This document shows, piece after piece, positions 53,899 to 60,726 of a stretch of 60,726 bases of DNA. Origin of the DNA: Aquamicrobium zhengzhouense (lineage in GTDB: Bacteria; Pseudomonadota; Alphaproteobacteria; Rhizobiales; Rhizobiaceae). The stretch is from assembly GCF_016124105.1 (NCBI RefSeq), contig NZ_JADGMQ010000020.1, positions 1 through 60,726 of the forward strand, given 5' to 3'. Position 1 is the stretch's first letter. Every line of letters begins with the position of its first letter. The notes under the pieces were generated by a model. It was not told the origin of the DNA. It ran no database searches and was given only the letters and a program-made list of their open reading frames with translations. The position numbers and the translations under genes were made by a program.

Positions 53899-54936
53899 TC
53901 AGCTCGACTTCGGTTCGGTGTCGTTGATCTCGACCACCAGATTACCGGAACGGATCGCCTCTTCCTTCTCGGCGACCAGCTTCTTCACCTCATCCGGAAC
54001 CTTGTCCTCGAAGGTTCCGAGCGGTGCGAGCGCGCAGCCGCCTTCCTTCATGAACGAGTAGACGCCGTAATCGGCAGCCTTGAAGGTGCCGGCGCGAATT
54101 TCGGAAAGGGCCTTGTCGAGCGTCGGCTTGAAGTCCCACAGCGCGGTCGCAACGACCGTCTCGGGATATTCCGACTGCGTATCGATAACGTTGCCGATCG
54201 CCAGAACGCCGCGCTCCTTGGCAGCGTCAGAGACGCCGAAACGCTCAGCGTACAGAATATCAGCGCCAGCATCGATCTGCGCGAATGCCGTTTCCTTTGC
54301 CTTCGGAGGATCGAACCACGAGCCGATGAAGGCAACCTGGAACTTGGTGTCGTCGCCAGCCGTCTCGCGAACGCCCTGCATGAAGGCATGCATCAGGCGG
54401 TTCACTTCCGGGATCGGGAAGCCGCCGACAAGGCCGATATTCTTGGTCTTGGTCATTGCGCCGGCAACGAGACCGGAGAGGTAGGACGCATCCTGGATGT
54501 AGTTGTCGAAAGGCGCGAAGTTCGGCACTGCATCGTCGGCCGGGAATGACGAGCCCATCAGGAAGGCGACTTCCGGATAGTCGGCTGCCACTGCGCGCGC
54601 CTCATCTTCGACGCCGAAGACCTCGCCAAGGATCAACTGATAGCCCTGCTCGGCATATTCGCGCATGACGCGCTCATAGTCGGTGTTCGAAACGTTTTCG
54701 GTCGCGACATATTCGATTTCGCCAGCTTCCTTGGCAGCGTTAGCCGCAAGATGGAGACGGCTGACCCACTGCTGCTCGAACGGCACGGTGTAGACGGCAG
54801 CGACCTTGATCTTCTCCTGCGCGAACAGGCGCGTCGGAAGCCCTGCGAGGCTGAGTGCGGCACCCGCCCCTACGCCCTGCAGCAGACGACGCCGGGAAAT
54901 CGGCATCACACTAGAACCTTTGGAAAAGCTTGGCAT
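53899..54936 (-). CDS. BMP-family ABC transporter substrate-binding protein
   Basis: This periplasmic binding protein of the BMP/PnrA family, which binds purine nucleosides, has 345 residues. It has a twin-arginine-type leader SRRRLLQGVGAGAALSLAG. IKVAAVYTVPFEQQWVSRLH, GEVFGVEDEARAVAADYPEV, SYLSGLVAGAMTKT and IGLVGGFPIPEVNR are family marks. ATG 54936 has AGGTGG 5-6 bases upstream; an internal ATG at 54906 would shorten the leader. It is the first gene of the operon with the ATPase, two permeases and the CodA-like deaminase. Imported ligand: nucleoside or base, by family and context. Confidence 0.94.
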   Translation of the reverse strand: MPSFSKGSSVMPISRRRLLQGVGAGAALSLAGLPTRLFAQEKIKVAAVYTVPFEQQWVSRLHLAANAAKEAGEIEYVATENVSNTDYERVMREYAEQGYQLILGEVFGVEDEARAVAADYPEVAFLMGSSFPADDAVPNFAPFDNYIQDASYLSGLVAGAMTKTKNIGLVGGFPIPEVNRLMHAFMQGVRETAGDDTKFQVAFIGSWFDPPKAKETAFAQIDAGADILYAERFGVSDAAKERGVLAIGNVIDTQSEYPETVVATALWDFKPTLDKALSEIRAGTFKAADYGVYSFMKEGGCALAPLGTFEDKVPDEVKKLVAEKEEAIRSGNLVVEINDTEPKSS

Positions 54937-55216
54937 TTGACCACCTCTGGCTGGCACGGATTCAAAAAACGTCCGTTTTTATCTTTCAGCGAACCTATGC
55001 GAATTTCCAGCACCCGGCAATCGGATGACTTTCTTTCGCGCACACCGGTTTTACTGCGATAAAATTGGGCGACATGGTCATGGCCGCCCGCCTGAACGCC
55101 CTTCGAGGAAGGTCCCCACGTTCGACCCTGATCGGCTTCTCCTAGCGCCTGAACGCCCGTCTTCCTAGCGCCCTTCGCATACATCCACTGATTTAGGGAT
55201 TTTTCCGGCGCTAGGC
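54937..55216. other. 280-bp intergenic region between engB and the BMP operon
   Basis: No gene is visible. It must contain the promoter of the BMP operon and the end of the engB transcript. CGCCTGAACGCCC occurs twice (near 55089 and 55147), and CCTAGCGCC/CCTAGCGCCC also occurs twice, so there is local repetition, but I see no known riboswitch or terminator. Confidence 0.4.
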
Positions 55217-55873
55217 TCAACCACCATTGACGACAAGCGCAATCGCCTCTCGCAACTCGTCTATCCCCTCCGCCTTTTCCGACGAGGTCGCGATCAAAAC
55301 CGGAAAAGCTGCTGGCCGCTTGCGTATCTTTTCCTGAGTCTCCGCCATCAGGCGAGGCACGCCGGCAGCCTTGATCTTGTCAATCTTGGTCAGGACGATC
55401 TGATAGGAGACCGCAGCTTTGTCGAGGAGGGTAAGAACATCCTCGTCATTCTTCTTGATGCCGTGGCGGGAGTCGATCAGGACGTAGACGCGCTTTAGCG
55501 TCACCCTGCCCTTCAGATAATCGAAGACCAGGTCGGTCCAGGCGTCCACCTGGGATTTCGGCGCCTGCGCATAGCCGTAACCGGGCATATCGACCAAAGC
55601 CATCGGCGGCAGATCGCCAGCCGCGCCCGAGTAGCCGTCCGGCACGAAATAATTCAGTTCCTGCGTGCGGCCCGGCGTATTCGACGTGCGAGCCAGCCCC
55701 TTGCGGCCCACCAACGCATTGATCAGCGATGATTTACCCACATTTGAACGTCCCGCGAAGGCGATTTCCGGCGGCCCCTCAGGCGGGAGGAACTTCATTG
55801 AGGGAACGCCGCGGATGAATACCCACGGGCGCGTGAACAGACCCGCGGTTACTCCCTGCTGTGCTTCGCTCAT
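55217..55873 (-). CDS. engB: Ribosome biogenesis GTPase YihA/YsxC
   Basis: This essential GTPase of 218 residues is needed for 50S subunit assembly and cell division. G1 is [11 protein letters not shown]2 is around [16 protein letters not shown]3 is DMPGYG, G4 is LTKIDK and G5 is near [10 protein letters not shown]. The N-terminus [20 protein letters not shown] is typical for alphaproteobacteria. The gene follows yidC, as in the rpmH-rnpA-yidC-engB cluster. A terminator sits between yidC and engB, so part of its expression may come from its own promoter. Confidence 0.95.
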   Translation of the reverse strand: MSEAQQGVTAGLFTRPWVFIRGVPSMKFLPPEGPPEIAFAGRSNVGKSSLINALVGRKGLARTSNTPGRTQELNYFVPDGYSGAAGDLPPMALVDMPGYGYAQAPKSQVDAWTDLVFDYLKGRVTLKRVYVLIDSRHGIKKNDEDVLTLLDKAAVSYQIVLTKIDKIKAAGVPRLMAETQEKIRKRPAAFPVLIATSSEKAEGIDELREAIALVVNGG

Positions 55874-55916
55874 TGCTTGCTCCTTAAGTGTCGCGGTTCC
55901 TTAGCTGATCCGGATA

Positions 55917-55953
55917 CAAAAACAAAGAAGGCCCGCGCGAGGCGAGCCTTCTT
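55917..55953 (-). terminator. Terminator downstream of yidC
   Basis: In the minus direction, AAGAAGGC (55953-55946) and GCCTTCTT (55932-55925) form an 8-bp stem followed by TTGTTTTTG. It lies just after the yidC stop and before engB. Confidence 0.75.
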
Positions 55954-55971
55954 CAATCAGATTTCGGCGTC

Positions 55972-57786
55972 TTATTCCGCCGGCTTCGGCTTTTTCTTGA
56001 ACAAGCCGATAAGGTTGTCCCAAAGCTCGATCCTGGCACCCTGGCGCTTCATGATGATGCCCTGTTGCGTGATCGAGAGCAGGTTGTTCCACGCCCAGTA
56101 GATGACGAGACCAGCCGGGAACGATGCCAGCATGAAGGTGAACACGACCGGCATCCAGTTGAAGATCATCGCCTGGGTCGGATCCGGAGGCGTCGGATTC
56201 ATGCGCATCTGCAGGAACATCGTGATGCCCATGAGGATTGGCCAAACACCGATCAGCAAGAAGGCAGGCACGTCGTACGGCAGCAGGCCGAACAGGTTGA
56301 ACAGCGAAGTCGGATCCGGTGCCGACAGATCCTTGATCCAGCCAAAGAACGGCGCGTGGCGCATTTCAATGGTGACGTACAGCACCTTGTAAAGTGCGAA
56401 GAACACCGGGATCTGGATCAGCACCGGCCAGCAGCCGGCCAGCGGATTGATCTTCTCGGTCTTGTACAGCTCCATCATCGCCTGCTGCTGCTTCATCCGG
56501 TCATCGGCATAACGCTCGCGGATTTCCAGAAGCTGCGGCTGCACCTTCTTCATGTTTGCCATCGACTTGTAAGACTTGTTGGCAAGCGGGAAGAAGATCG
56601 CCTTGACGATAACGGTGGTCGCGAGGATCGCGAGACCGAAATTGCCAAGTGCATGGAACAGGAAGTCGATGACGTAGAACATCGGCTTCGTGATGAAGTA
56701 GAACCAGCCCCAGTCGATCAGAAGGTCGAACTGGCGGATGCCGCGCTCTTCTTCATAGGCGTCGATCTTGGCGGTTTCCTTGGCGCCGGCGAAAACCATG
56801 GTCTCAAGCGTATGGGCCTGGCCTGGCGACACGACGATAGGATCGGTCAGATAGTCTGCCTGATAGCGGATGCCGCCATCATCGAAATAGGCGTAGCGCG
56901 GCTGGAACGGCTGAGCTCCGGACGGCACCATGGCGACCGCCCAATATTTGTCCGTGATGCCAAGCCAGCCATCCTCGGATTTTCCGGGCTGAATCTGGCG
57001 CTTCTCAGCAAGATCGGAATAGTCGATCTCCTGCAGGCCCTCGGTTCCGGTAACGCCGATCAGGCCTTCATGCAGAATGAAGAACCCTTCGGTCGCCGGC
57101 GTCCCGATGCGTGCAATACGGCCATAGCCCGACAGGGAGACTGCCGCCTCGCCGGCATTGGCAACGCTGTCGGAGATCGTGAACATGTAATTGCCGTCAA
57201 CGGCAATCGTACGCGTGAAGGTCAGACCACGATCGTTGGTGAAGGTCAGCTTCACCGGAGTCGACGGAGTCAGCTTCTGCTCGCCCTCGAGCGTCCAGAC
57301 AGTTGAAGGCCCCGGGACCTCGCCGGTCTCCGCATTTCCGACGAAGCCGACTTCGGCGAAATACCCATCCGGGCGGGCCGACGGATTGAGAAGCTCGATA
57401 TTATCGGATCCTGGCTCAACCGTAACGCGGTAATCCTTGAGGATCAGGTCATCAATGCGACCGCCCGTCAGGTTGATCGAGCCAGCAATACGGGGGGTAT
57501 CGATCTCGACACGACTGCTTGCAGCAATGGCCGCTTCGCGGGTTGCTGCCGCCTGAGGTGCGCCTGCGCCCGGGACGACCGCCGGGGTCTGACCAGGAAC
57601 ATCATTGGCTGCGCCGGGCGTAGGAGCTCCATCGAGCTGAGGCGCCTGGGTCTGTGTCTGCTCCTGCTCGACGCGCGCGACCTCGCGCTGCGCCTCGATG
57701 CGGGGGTTCATATAGAACACCTGCCACAGGACCAGGATCGCCACCGAAAGCGCGATCGTGATGAAGAAATTGCGATTGTTTTCCAT
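55972..57786 (-). CDS. yidC: Membrane protein insertase YidC
   Basis: YidC (604 residues) inserts and folds inner-membrane proteins, alone or with SecYEG. The N-terminal signal-anchor helix is FFITIALSVAILVLWQVFYM (about 7-26). It is followed by an Ala/Pro/Gln linker, the large periplasmic beta domain (about 80-340) and the conserved five-helix core with NFGLAILATTVIVKAIFFPL, the cytoplasmic hairpin KVQPQLLEIRERYADDRMKQ and NPLAGCWPVLIQIPVFFALY. It ends with a basic ribosome-binding tail. It lies 7 bases after rnpA. Confidence 0.97.
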   Translation of the reverse strand: MENNRNFFITIALSVAILVLWQVFYMNPRIEAQREVARVEQEQTQTQAPQLDGAPTPGAANDVPGQTPAVVPGAGAPQAAATREAAIAASSRVEIDTPRIAGSINLTGGRIDDLILKDYRVTVEPGSDNIELLNPSARPDGYFAEVGFVGNAETGEVPGPSTVWTLEGEQKLTPSTPVKLTFTNDRGLTFTRTIAVDGNYMFTISDSVANAGEAAVSLSGYGRIARIGTPATEGFFILHEGLIGVTGTEGLQEIDYSDLAEKRQIQPGKSEDGWLGITDKYWAVAMVPSGAQPFQPRYAYFDDGGIRYQADYLTDPIVVSPGQAHTLETMVFAGAKETAKIDAYEEERGIRQFDLLIDWGWFYFITKPMFYVIDFLFHALGNFGLAILATTVIVKAIFFPLANKSYKSMANMKKVQPQLLEIRERYADDRMKQQQAMMELYKTEKINPLAGCWPVLIQIPVFFALYKVLYVTIEMRHAPFFGWIKDLSAPDPTSLFNLFGLLPYDVPAFLLIGVWPILMGITMFLQMRMNPTPPDPTQAMIFNWMPVVFTFMLASFPAGLVIYWAWNNLLSITQQGIIMKRQGARIELWDNLIGLFKKKPKPAE

Positions 57787-57793
57787 CGGTTCC

Positions 57794-58138
57794 TTACCGC
57801 GCGCCGCGAATTCTGCGGGACAGTTCCCGGGTCAATTCATCGAAAGTGGCGCCGAGCGCATCCTGACGCCCGACGATCACATAGTCATTGCCGGCCTTCA
57901 TGTCATCAGCGGCAAAAACGCGAACGGCCTCCCTGAGCCGCCTGCGTATGCGGTTTCGAACCACCGCATTGCCGACCTTCTTGGTCACGGTCAGGCCGTA
58001 ACGGGGCGGCAGATCATCCTCGCGATCAAGAACCTCAAGCAGAAACAGCCGTCCGCGGCGCTTTTCGCCCCGCCGGACAGCCAGAAACTGCTTGCGCTTC
58101 TTGAGACGATCCGGCCCCTTGCCGACAGGCCGCGCCAC
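57794..58138 (-). CDS. rnpA: Ribonuclease P protein component
   Basis: RnpA is the protein cofactor of RNase P, which cleaves the 5' leader of tRNA precursors. [19 protein letters not shown] begins the fold. [20 protein letters not shown] then RRRLRE is the RNR signature, and [10 protein letters not shown] follows. I place the start at GTG 58138 (GGAAGG 10 bases upstream), giving 114 residues, the family's usual size. The frame is open back to 58204, where it would overlap rpmH; TTG 58159, just after the rpmH stop, is the alternative. Confidence 0.9.
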   Translation of the reverse strand: MARPVGKGPDRLKKRKQFLAVRRGEKRRGRLFLLEVLDREDDLPPRYGLTVTKKVGNAVVRNRIRRRLREAVRVFAADDMKAGNDYVIVGRQDALGATFDELTRELSRRIRGAR

Positions 58139-58160
58139 GGGTGCTCGGCCTTCCGACAAA

Positions 58161-58295
58161 TCAGGCGGACAGACGCTTGCGACCGCGGTTGCGGCGAGCA
58201 GCAATCACCGCACGACCGCCATTGGTGGCCATACGGGCACGGAAACCGTGACGACGCTTGCGAACAAGCTTGGAGGGTTGGTAGGTGCGCTTCAT
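58161..58295 (-). CDS. rpmH: 50S ribosomal protein L34
   Basis: This very short gene encodes 44 residues beginning [20 protein letters not shown] and ending [10 protein letters not shown], an unmistakable L34. Length and sequence are typical of alphaproteobacteria. It is the first gene of rpmH-rnpA-yidC-engB on this strand. A promoter candidate lies about 130 bases upstream (58432-58460). Confidence 0.98.
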   Translation of the reverse strand: MKRTYQPSKLVRKRRHGFRARMATNGGRAVIAARRNRGRKRLSA

Positions 58296-58616
58296 TTATT
58301 TTAATACCGCGGTGTGCGGCCCTTCTTCATTCTGACTCTTTATGAGCAGGAGCGTCGCTCGTTATGGCAGCCAACACTTCGCCATGCACGCATGACAAAG
58401 CGCGACGGAACCAAGGCCCGAGCGTGCGCGGCTTATAGGGATGCAGACGCATTGAGTCAATCTTTGCACAGCCAGAACCTTGAAGCGCATAGATCAAATC
58501 TCCGCATATCAGACGAGATTGCAGGACAGGTGGCCTAACCTCTGCCTCTCGACTATTTTGCTCTGACAGGACCGCCCCTATATCGCGCCTGATCGCTTTG
58601 CATTGCGGAGGATGGG
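58296..58616. other. 321-bp divergent intergenic region, rpmH and sensor kinase
   Basis: No gene is seen here. It contains the rpmH promoter at 58432-58460 on the minus strand, which implies a leader of about 130 nt. The plus-strand end carries GGAGG just before the TTG start of the histidine kinase. A DnaA-box cluster was not seen, so it does not look like the replication origin. Confidence 0.6.
58432..58460 (-). promoter_or_regulatory. Sigma-70 promoter of the rpmH operon
   Basis: On the minus strand TTGACT (58460-58455), a 17-base spacer and TATAAG (58437-58432) make a near-consensus promoter. Transcription would begin near 58425, about 130 bases before the rpmH ATG. Confidence 0.65.
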
Positions 58617-60104
58617 TTGACGGCAGCCAGTACCGACAAGGACGACACCGCCTTCTCCGCCGGAAGTCAGGTTCCGCTTTCGCGCGGCCTGTCGACTAAG
58701 CTGCTTGTCATCACAATCCTGTTCGTGATGCTCGCGGAAATCTTCATCTTCGTACCCTCCGTCTCCAATTACCGCGTGCGCTGGCTCGAGGACAGGCTGG
58801 CGACCGCCGCCGCGGTCGGCATTGTCCTGATGGAAAGTGAGCCGGGCAGCCTGTCACGCGAGGTGCAGGACGATGTTCTGATCGCTCTCGGCGCGAAGGC
58901 AGTCGCCGTGCGCGATGAAGGCTCCTCAAAGCTTCTCGTCGTGACGGAAGTTCCACCTCAGGTCGATGTCCATATCGATCTTGCCCACCTGTCGACACCG
59001 CAGGCACTTCAGCGGGGGCTGGACACGCTGCTGTTCGGCGGCGACCGCGTCCTGCGCGTCTTCGGCCCCGTTGGCGGCAGCGACAAGGAGTTCGAACTCC
59101 TGATCGGCGAGGCCGAATTGCGCAAGGGGATGCTGCTGCACGCCCGCAACGTCGCCGTCGTATCGCTGATGATCCCGCTGGTGACGGCGATGCTCGTCTT
59201 CTGGGCGATCAACCGCATGATGATCCGCCCGATTCGCAAGATGACGCGGTCGATGCTGGATTTTGCCCGCTCGCCCGACGACCCCCTACACATCATCCGC
59301 CCAAGCCTTCGTGACGACGAGATCGGGGTAGCCGAACGGGAACTGGCGTCCATGCAGGCGCAACTTCAGCGAACCCTCGCCGAGCAAAATCATCTGGCGA
59401 ACCTTGGCCTGGCCGTCTCCAAGATCAATCACGACATGCGCAACACGCTTGCCGCCGCGCAACTCATTTCAGACCGACTGACGACCATCAAGGATCCGGT
59501 CGCCCAAAATTTGGTGCCGAGGCTCCTCAGGGCCATCGACCGGGCAGTGTCGTACACAGAAGGCGTTCTTTCCTACGGGCGCACCCAGGAGGCCCCGCCC
59601 AGGCGCCGTAAGCTGCGATTGCGCCAGGTTGTCGAGGAGGTGCACGAATTTCTCGGCCTGGACATTGGTACCGACATCGAACTCGTCAACAACGTGGCGG
59701 CGGAGTTCGAGATCGATGCCGATTCGGAACAGCTTTTCCGCATCCTGTCGAATCTCTCCCGCAACGCAGTGCAGGCAATGCTGGCGGATCGTGACAGTGC
59801 GATCATCAAGCGGCTGTCGATCAGCGCAGAGCGTACCGGCTCGGTCTGCCGCATCCTTGTTGAGGATACCGGGCCCGGCCTTCCTCCCAAGGCGCGGGAG
59901 AATCTCTTCCTGCCCTTCATCGGCTCGGCGCGCAGTGGCGGCACTGGCCTCGGCCTCGCAATCGCGCAGGAACTGGCTCGACTCCACGGCGGAGCGATCG
60001 ACCTTGTCGAGAGCCGCGGCGGACGCACCTTGTTTGCCGTCAGCATCCCGGACCAGTCTGCGGAGCTCGACCCGGCCCGCGCCGCCTTGCGCCGCGGCGC
60101 CTGA
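58617..60104 (+). CDS. Sensor histidine kinase (orphan)
   Basis: This is a membrane sensor kinase of 495 residues. Helices at about 28-47 and 180-198 flank a periplasmic sensor of ~130 residues, followed by HAMP (about 199-255). The phosphorylated His is H272 in KINHDMRNTLAAAQL. The HATPase domain has NLSRNAVQAM (N box, 379-388), VEDTGPGLP (G1) and GGTGLGLAI (G2, 441-449). The start is TTG 58617 with GGAGG five bases upstream. No response regulator gene is adjacent, so the partner is unknown. The signal sensed cannot be read from the sequence. Confidence 0.93.
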   Translation: MTAASTDKDDTAFSAGSQVPLSRGLSTKLLVITILFVMLAEIFIFVPSVSNYRVRWLEDRLATAAAVGIVLMESEPGSLSREVQDDVLIALGAKAVAVRDEGSSKLLVVTEVPPQVDVHIDLAHLSTPQALQRGLDTLLFGGDRVLRVFGPVGGSDKEFELLIGEAELRKGMLLHARNVAVVSLMIPLVTAMLVFWAINRMMIRPIRKMTRSMLDFARSPDDPLHIIRPSLRDDEIGVAERELASMQAQLQRTLAEQNHLANLGLAVSKINHDMRNTLAAAQLISDRLTTIKDPVAQNLVPRLLRAIDRAVSYTEGVLSYGRTQEAPPRRRKLRLRQVVEEVHEFLGLDIGTDIELVNNVAAEFEIDADSEQLFRILSNLSRNAVQAMLADRDSAIIKRLSISAERTGSVCRILVEDTGPGLPPKARENLFLPFIGSARSGGTGLGLAIAQELARLHGGAIDLVESRGGRTLFAVSIPDQSAELDPARAALRRGA

Positions 60105-60262
60105 CCCGATTTTTTCGGGAGTTATCCCCCGTCCACGAAAAAATCCAAAATCTTTTGCAAAGGCGGCTTGCAATTCCCGAAGCGGTTGAGTAGTTACCCC
60201 TCACGAACGACGACGGCCTCGCGGCCAACACGTTCCGGGGTTGGTTTCACACCACGCCATGC

Positions 60263-60339
60263 GCGCCCGTAGCTCAGCTGGATAGAGCACCAGACTACGA
60301 ATCTGGGGGTCAGAGGTTCGAATCCTTTCGGGCGCGCCA
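60263..60339 (+). tRNA. tRNA-Arg (anticodon ACG)
   Basis: A complete 77-nt cloverleaf with CCA encoded. The acceptor stem pairs GCGCCCG (60263-60269) with CGGGCGC. The D-loop segment is AGCTCAGCTGGATAGAGCA, the anticodon stem CCAGA/TCTGG has loop CTACGAA (ACG at 60297-60299), and the T-arm carries GGTTCGAATCC. It reads CGN arginine codons after A34 deamination. Confidence 0.97.
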
Positions 60340-60726
60340 TTAAATCCATACAACGCAAGGCTTTAATGAGCGGGCATCAAGTCCCGCGACGCCACGCTTT
60401 CGATGCCTCCCCGAGTTTTATACCACGTTTATACCAACCTCGACGCCTAGGCCGGTTTTAGTGTCCCACTTCGCCTCATCAGGGAAGCGAGGCTCCCAAC
60501 GCGCCTCAGGCGATGGACCTTCATGAATACAGTTCCCATGGAGCGTCCATGCCTCTGCCCGATCTACCGGAGACCTTTTTGGTTTGGTCGCTTCTTCGTG
60601 AGGGTGCTGTGGCGGTCTAGCTGGGCTTCCAGGTTCCCCAGCCAATTGTTCTCCAGAATCGCCTGAAACGCTGGATCTGCAAGCCTTTCGAAAGGCCAGC
60701 ATACCGCGCCGAATCCGTCTCCCACA
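60340..60726. other. Unassigned 387-bp end after tRNA-Arg
   Basis: I recognise no gene here. A 94-codon frame on the minus strand (60418-60702) has a charged sequence with WTLHGNCIHEGPSPEARWEP, without any family I know. It is low confidence because it lacks a convincing start context. GCGGG/CCCGC at 60370-60387 is a small hairpin. The region lies right after a tRNA 3' end, a common place for integrated elements, but no integrase is visible in the window. Confidence 0.35.

Noticed and set aside
55080-55185. Riboswitch or small RNA upstream of the BMP operon
   Set aside because: Short repeated CGCCTGAACGCCC blocks are present, but they match no purine riboswitch core that I know and show no convincing fold by eye.
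58296-58616. Replication origin next to rpmH
   Set aside because: No dnaA gene or DnaA-box cluster is seen; in rhizobia the origin is usually placed elsewhere.
60105-60125. Terminator after the histidine kinase
   Set aside because: CCCGA/TCGGG has only 5 pairs and the T run is in the loop, not after the stem.

Overview
The window reads as the chromosome of an alphaproteobacterium of the order Hyphomicrobiales (Rhizobiales), close to the Phyllobacteriaceae/Mesorhizobium group. This rests on protein character: a membrane-anchored CycM-type cytochrome c, a soluble FdsGBA formate dehydrogenase, an Mrp protein without the CxxC motif, and the compact rpmH-rnpA-yidC-engB block. It also rests on high GC, dense ATGA-overlapped operons and GC-rich palindromic intergenic repeats. 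No database search was possible, so the taxon is an inference.

Layout. 0.15-2.65 kb (minus): kdsB-pheA-EamA transporter. 2.86-3.63 kb: cytochrome c with an acidic Ala/Pro/Glu tail and a clear terminator. 3.77-12.44 kb (plus): Yej/microcin-C-type ABC importer with two tandem binding proteins, two permeases and a double ATPase, followed by a GhrA-like reductase. 12.8-18.7 kb (plus): a second oligopeptide/dipeptide-type ABC operon followed by a DUF924 gene. 18.76-21.0 kb: an acyl-CoA ligase with a ~200-residue Lys/Ala/Pro-rich N-terminal tail. 21.3-28.5 kb (minus): LysR regulator, fdsG, fdsB, fdsA and an in-frame FdhD-FdsD fusion. 28.6-33.4 kb: FMN reductase, YCII-like protein, Mrp, HAD phosphatase, glucose-6-phosphate isomerase. 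33.6-37.7 kb: MocR regulator, non-pyrrolysine MttB-family methyltransferase, an unknown protein and a CoxG/SRPBCC protein.

38.1-47.8 kb holds the most unusual block. It is a minus-strand operon (aldehyde dehydrogenase, LivK/H/M/G/F branched-chain-type importer, second aldehyde dehydrogenase) with a divergent AraC regulator. A direct repeat with a 21-bp period lies in the divergent promoter. The LivF ATPase carries a 368-residue C-terminal extension with repeated helical motifs. I infer uptake and oxidation of an aldehyde or a related acid; the substrate is not known. 47.8-48.7 kb: two small lipoproteins. 48.7-54.9 kb (minus): BMP-type nucleoside/base ABC transporter plus a CodA-like deaminase, interrupted by a repeat element and a 15-bp tandem repeat. 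55.2-58.3 kb (minus): rpmH, rnpA, yidC, engB. 58.6-60.1 kb: an orphan sensor histidine kinase, then tRNA-Arg(ACG) and an unassigned end.

Recurring themes: perfect hairpins lie just after the binding-protein gene in three of the four ABC operons; a repeat family with GCCCCCTCC...GGAGGGGGC ends occurs at four places; and three proteins carry long low-complexity or repeat extensions. I saw no phage, IS element, CRISPR array or defence system.
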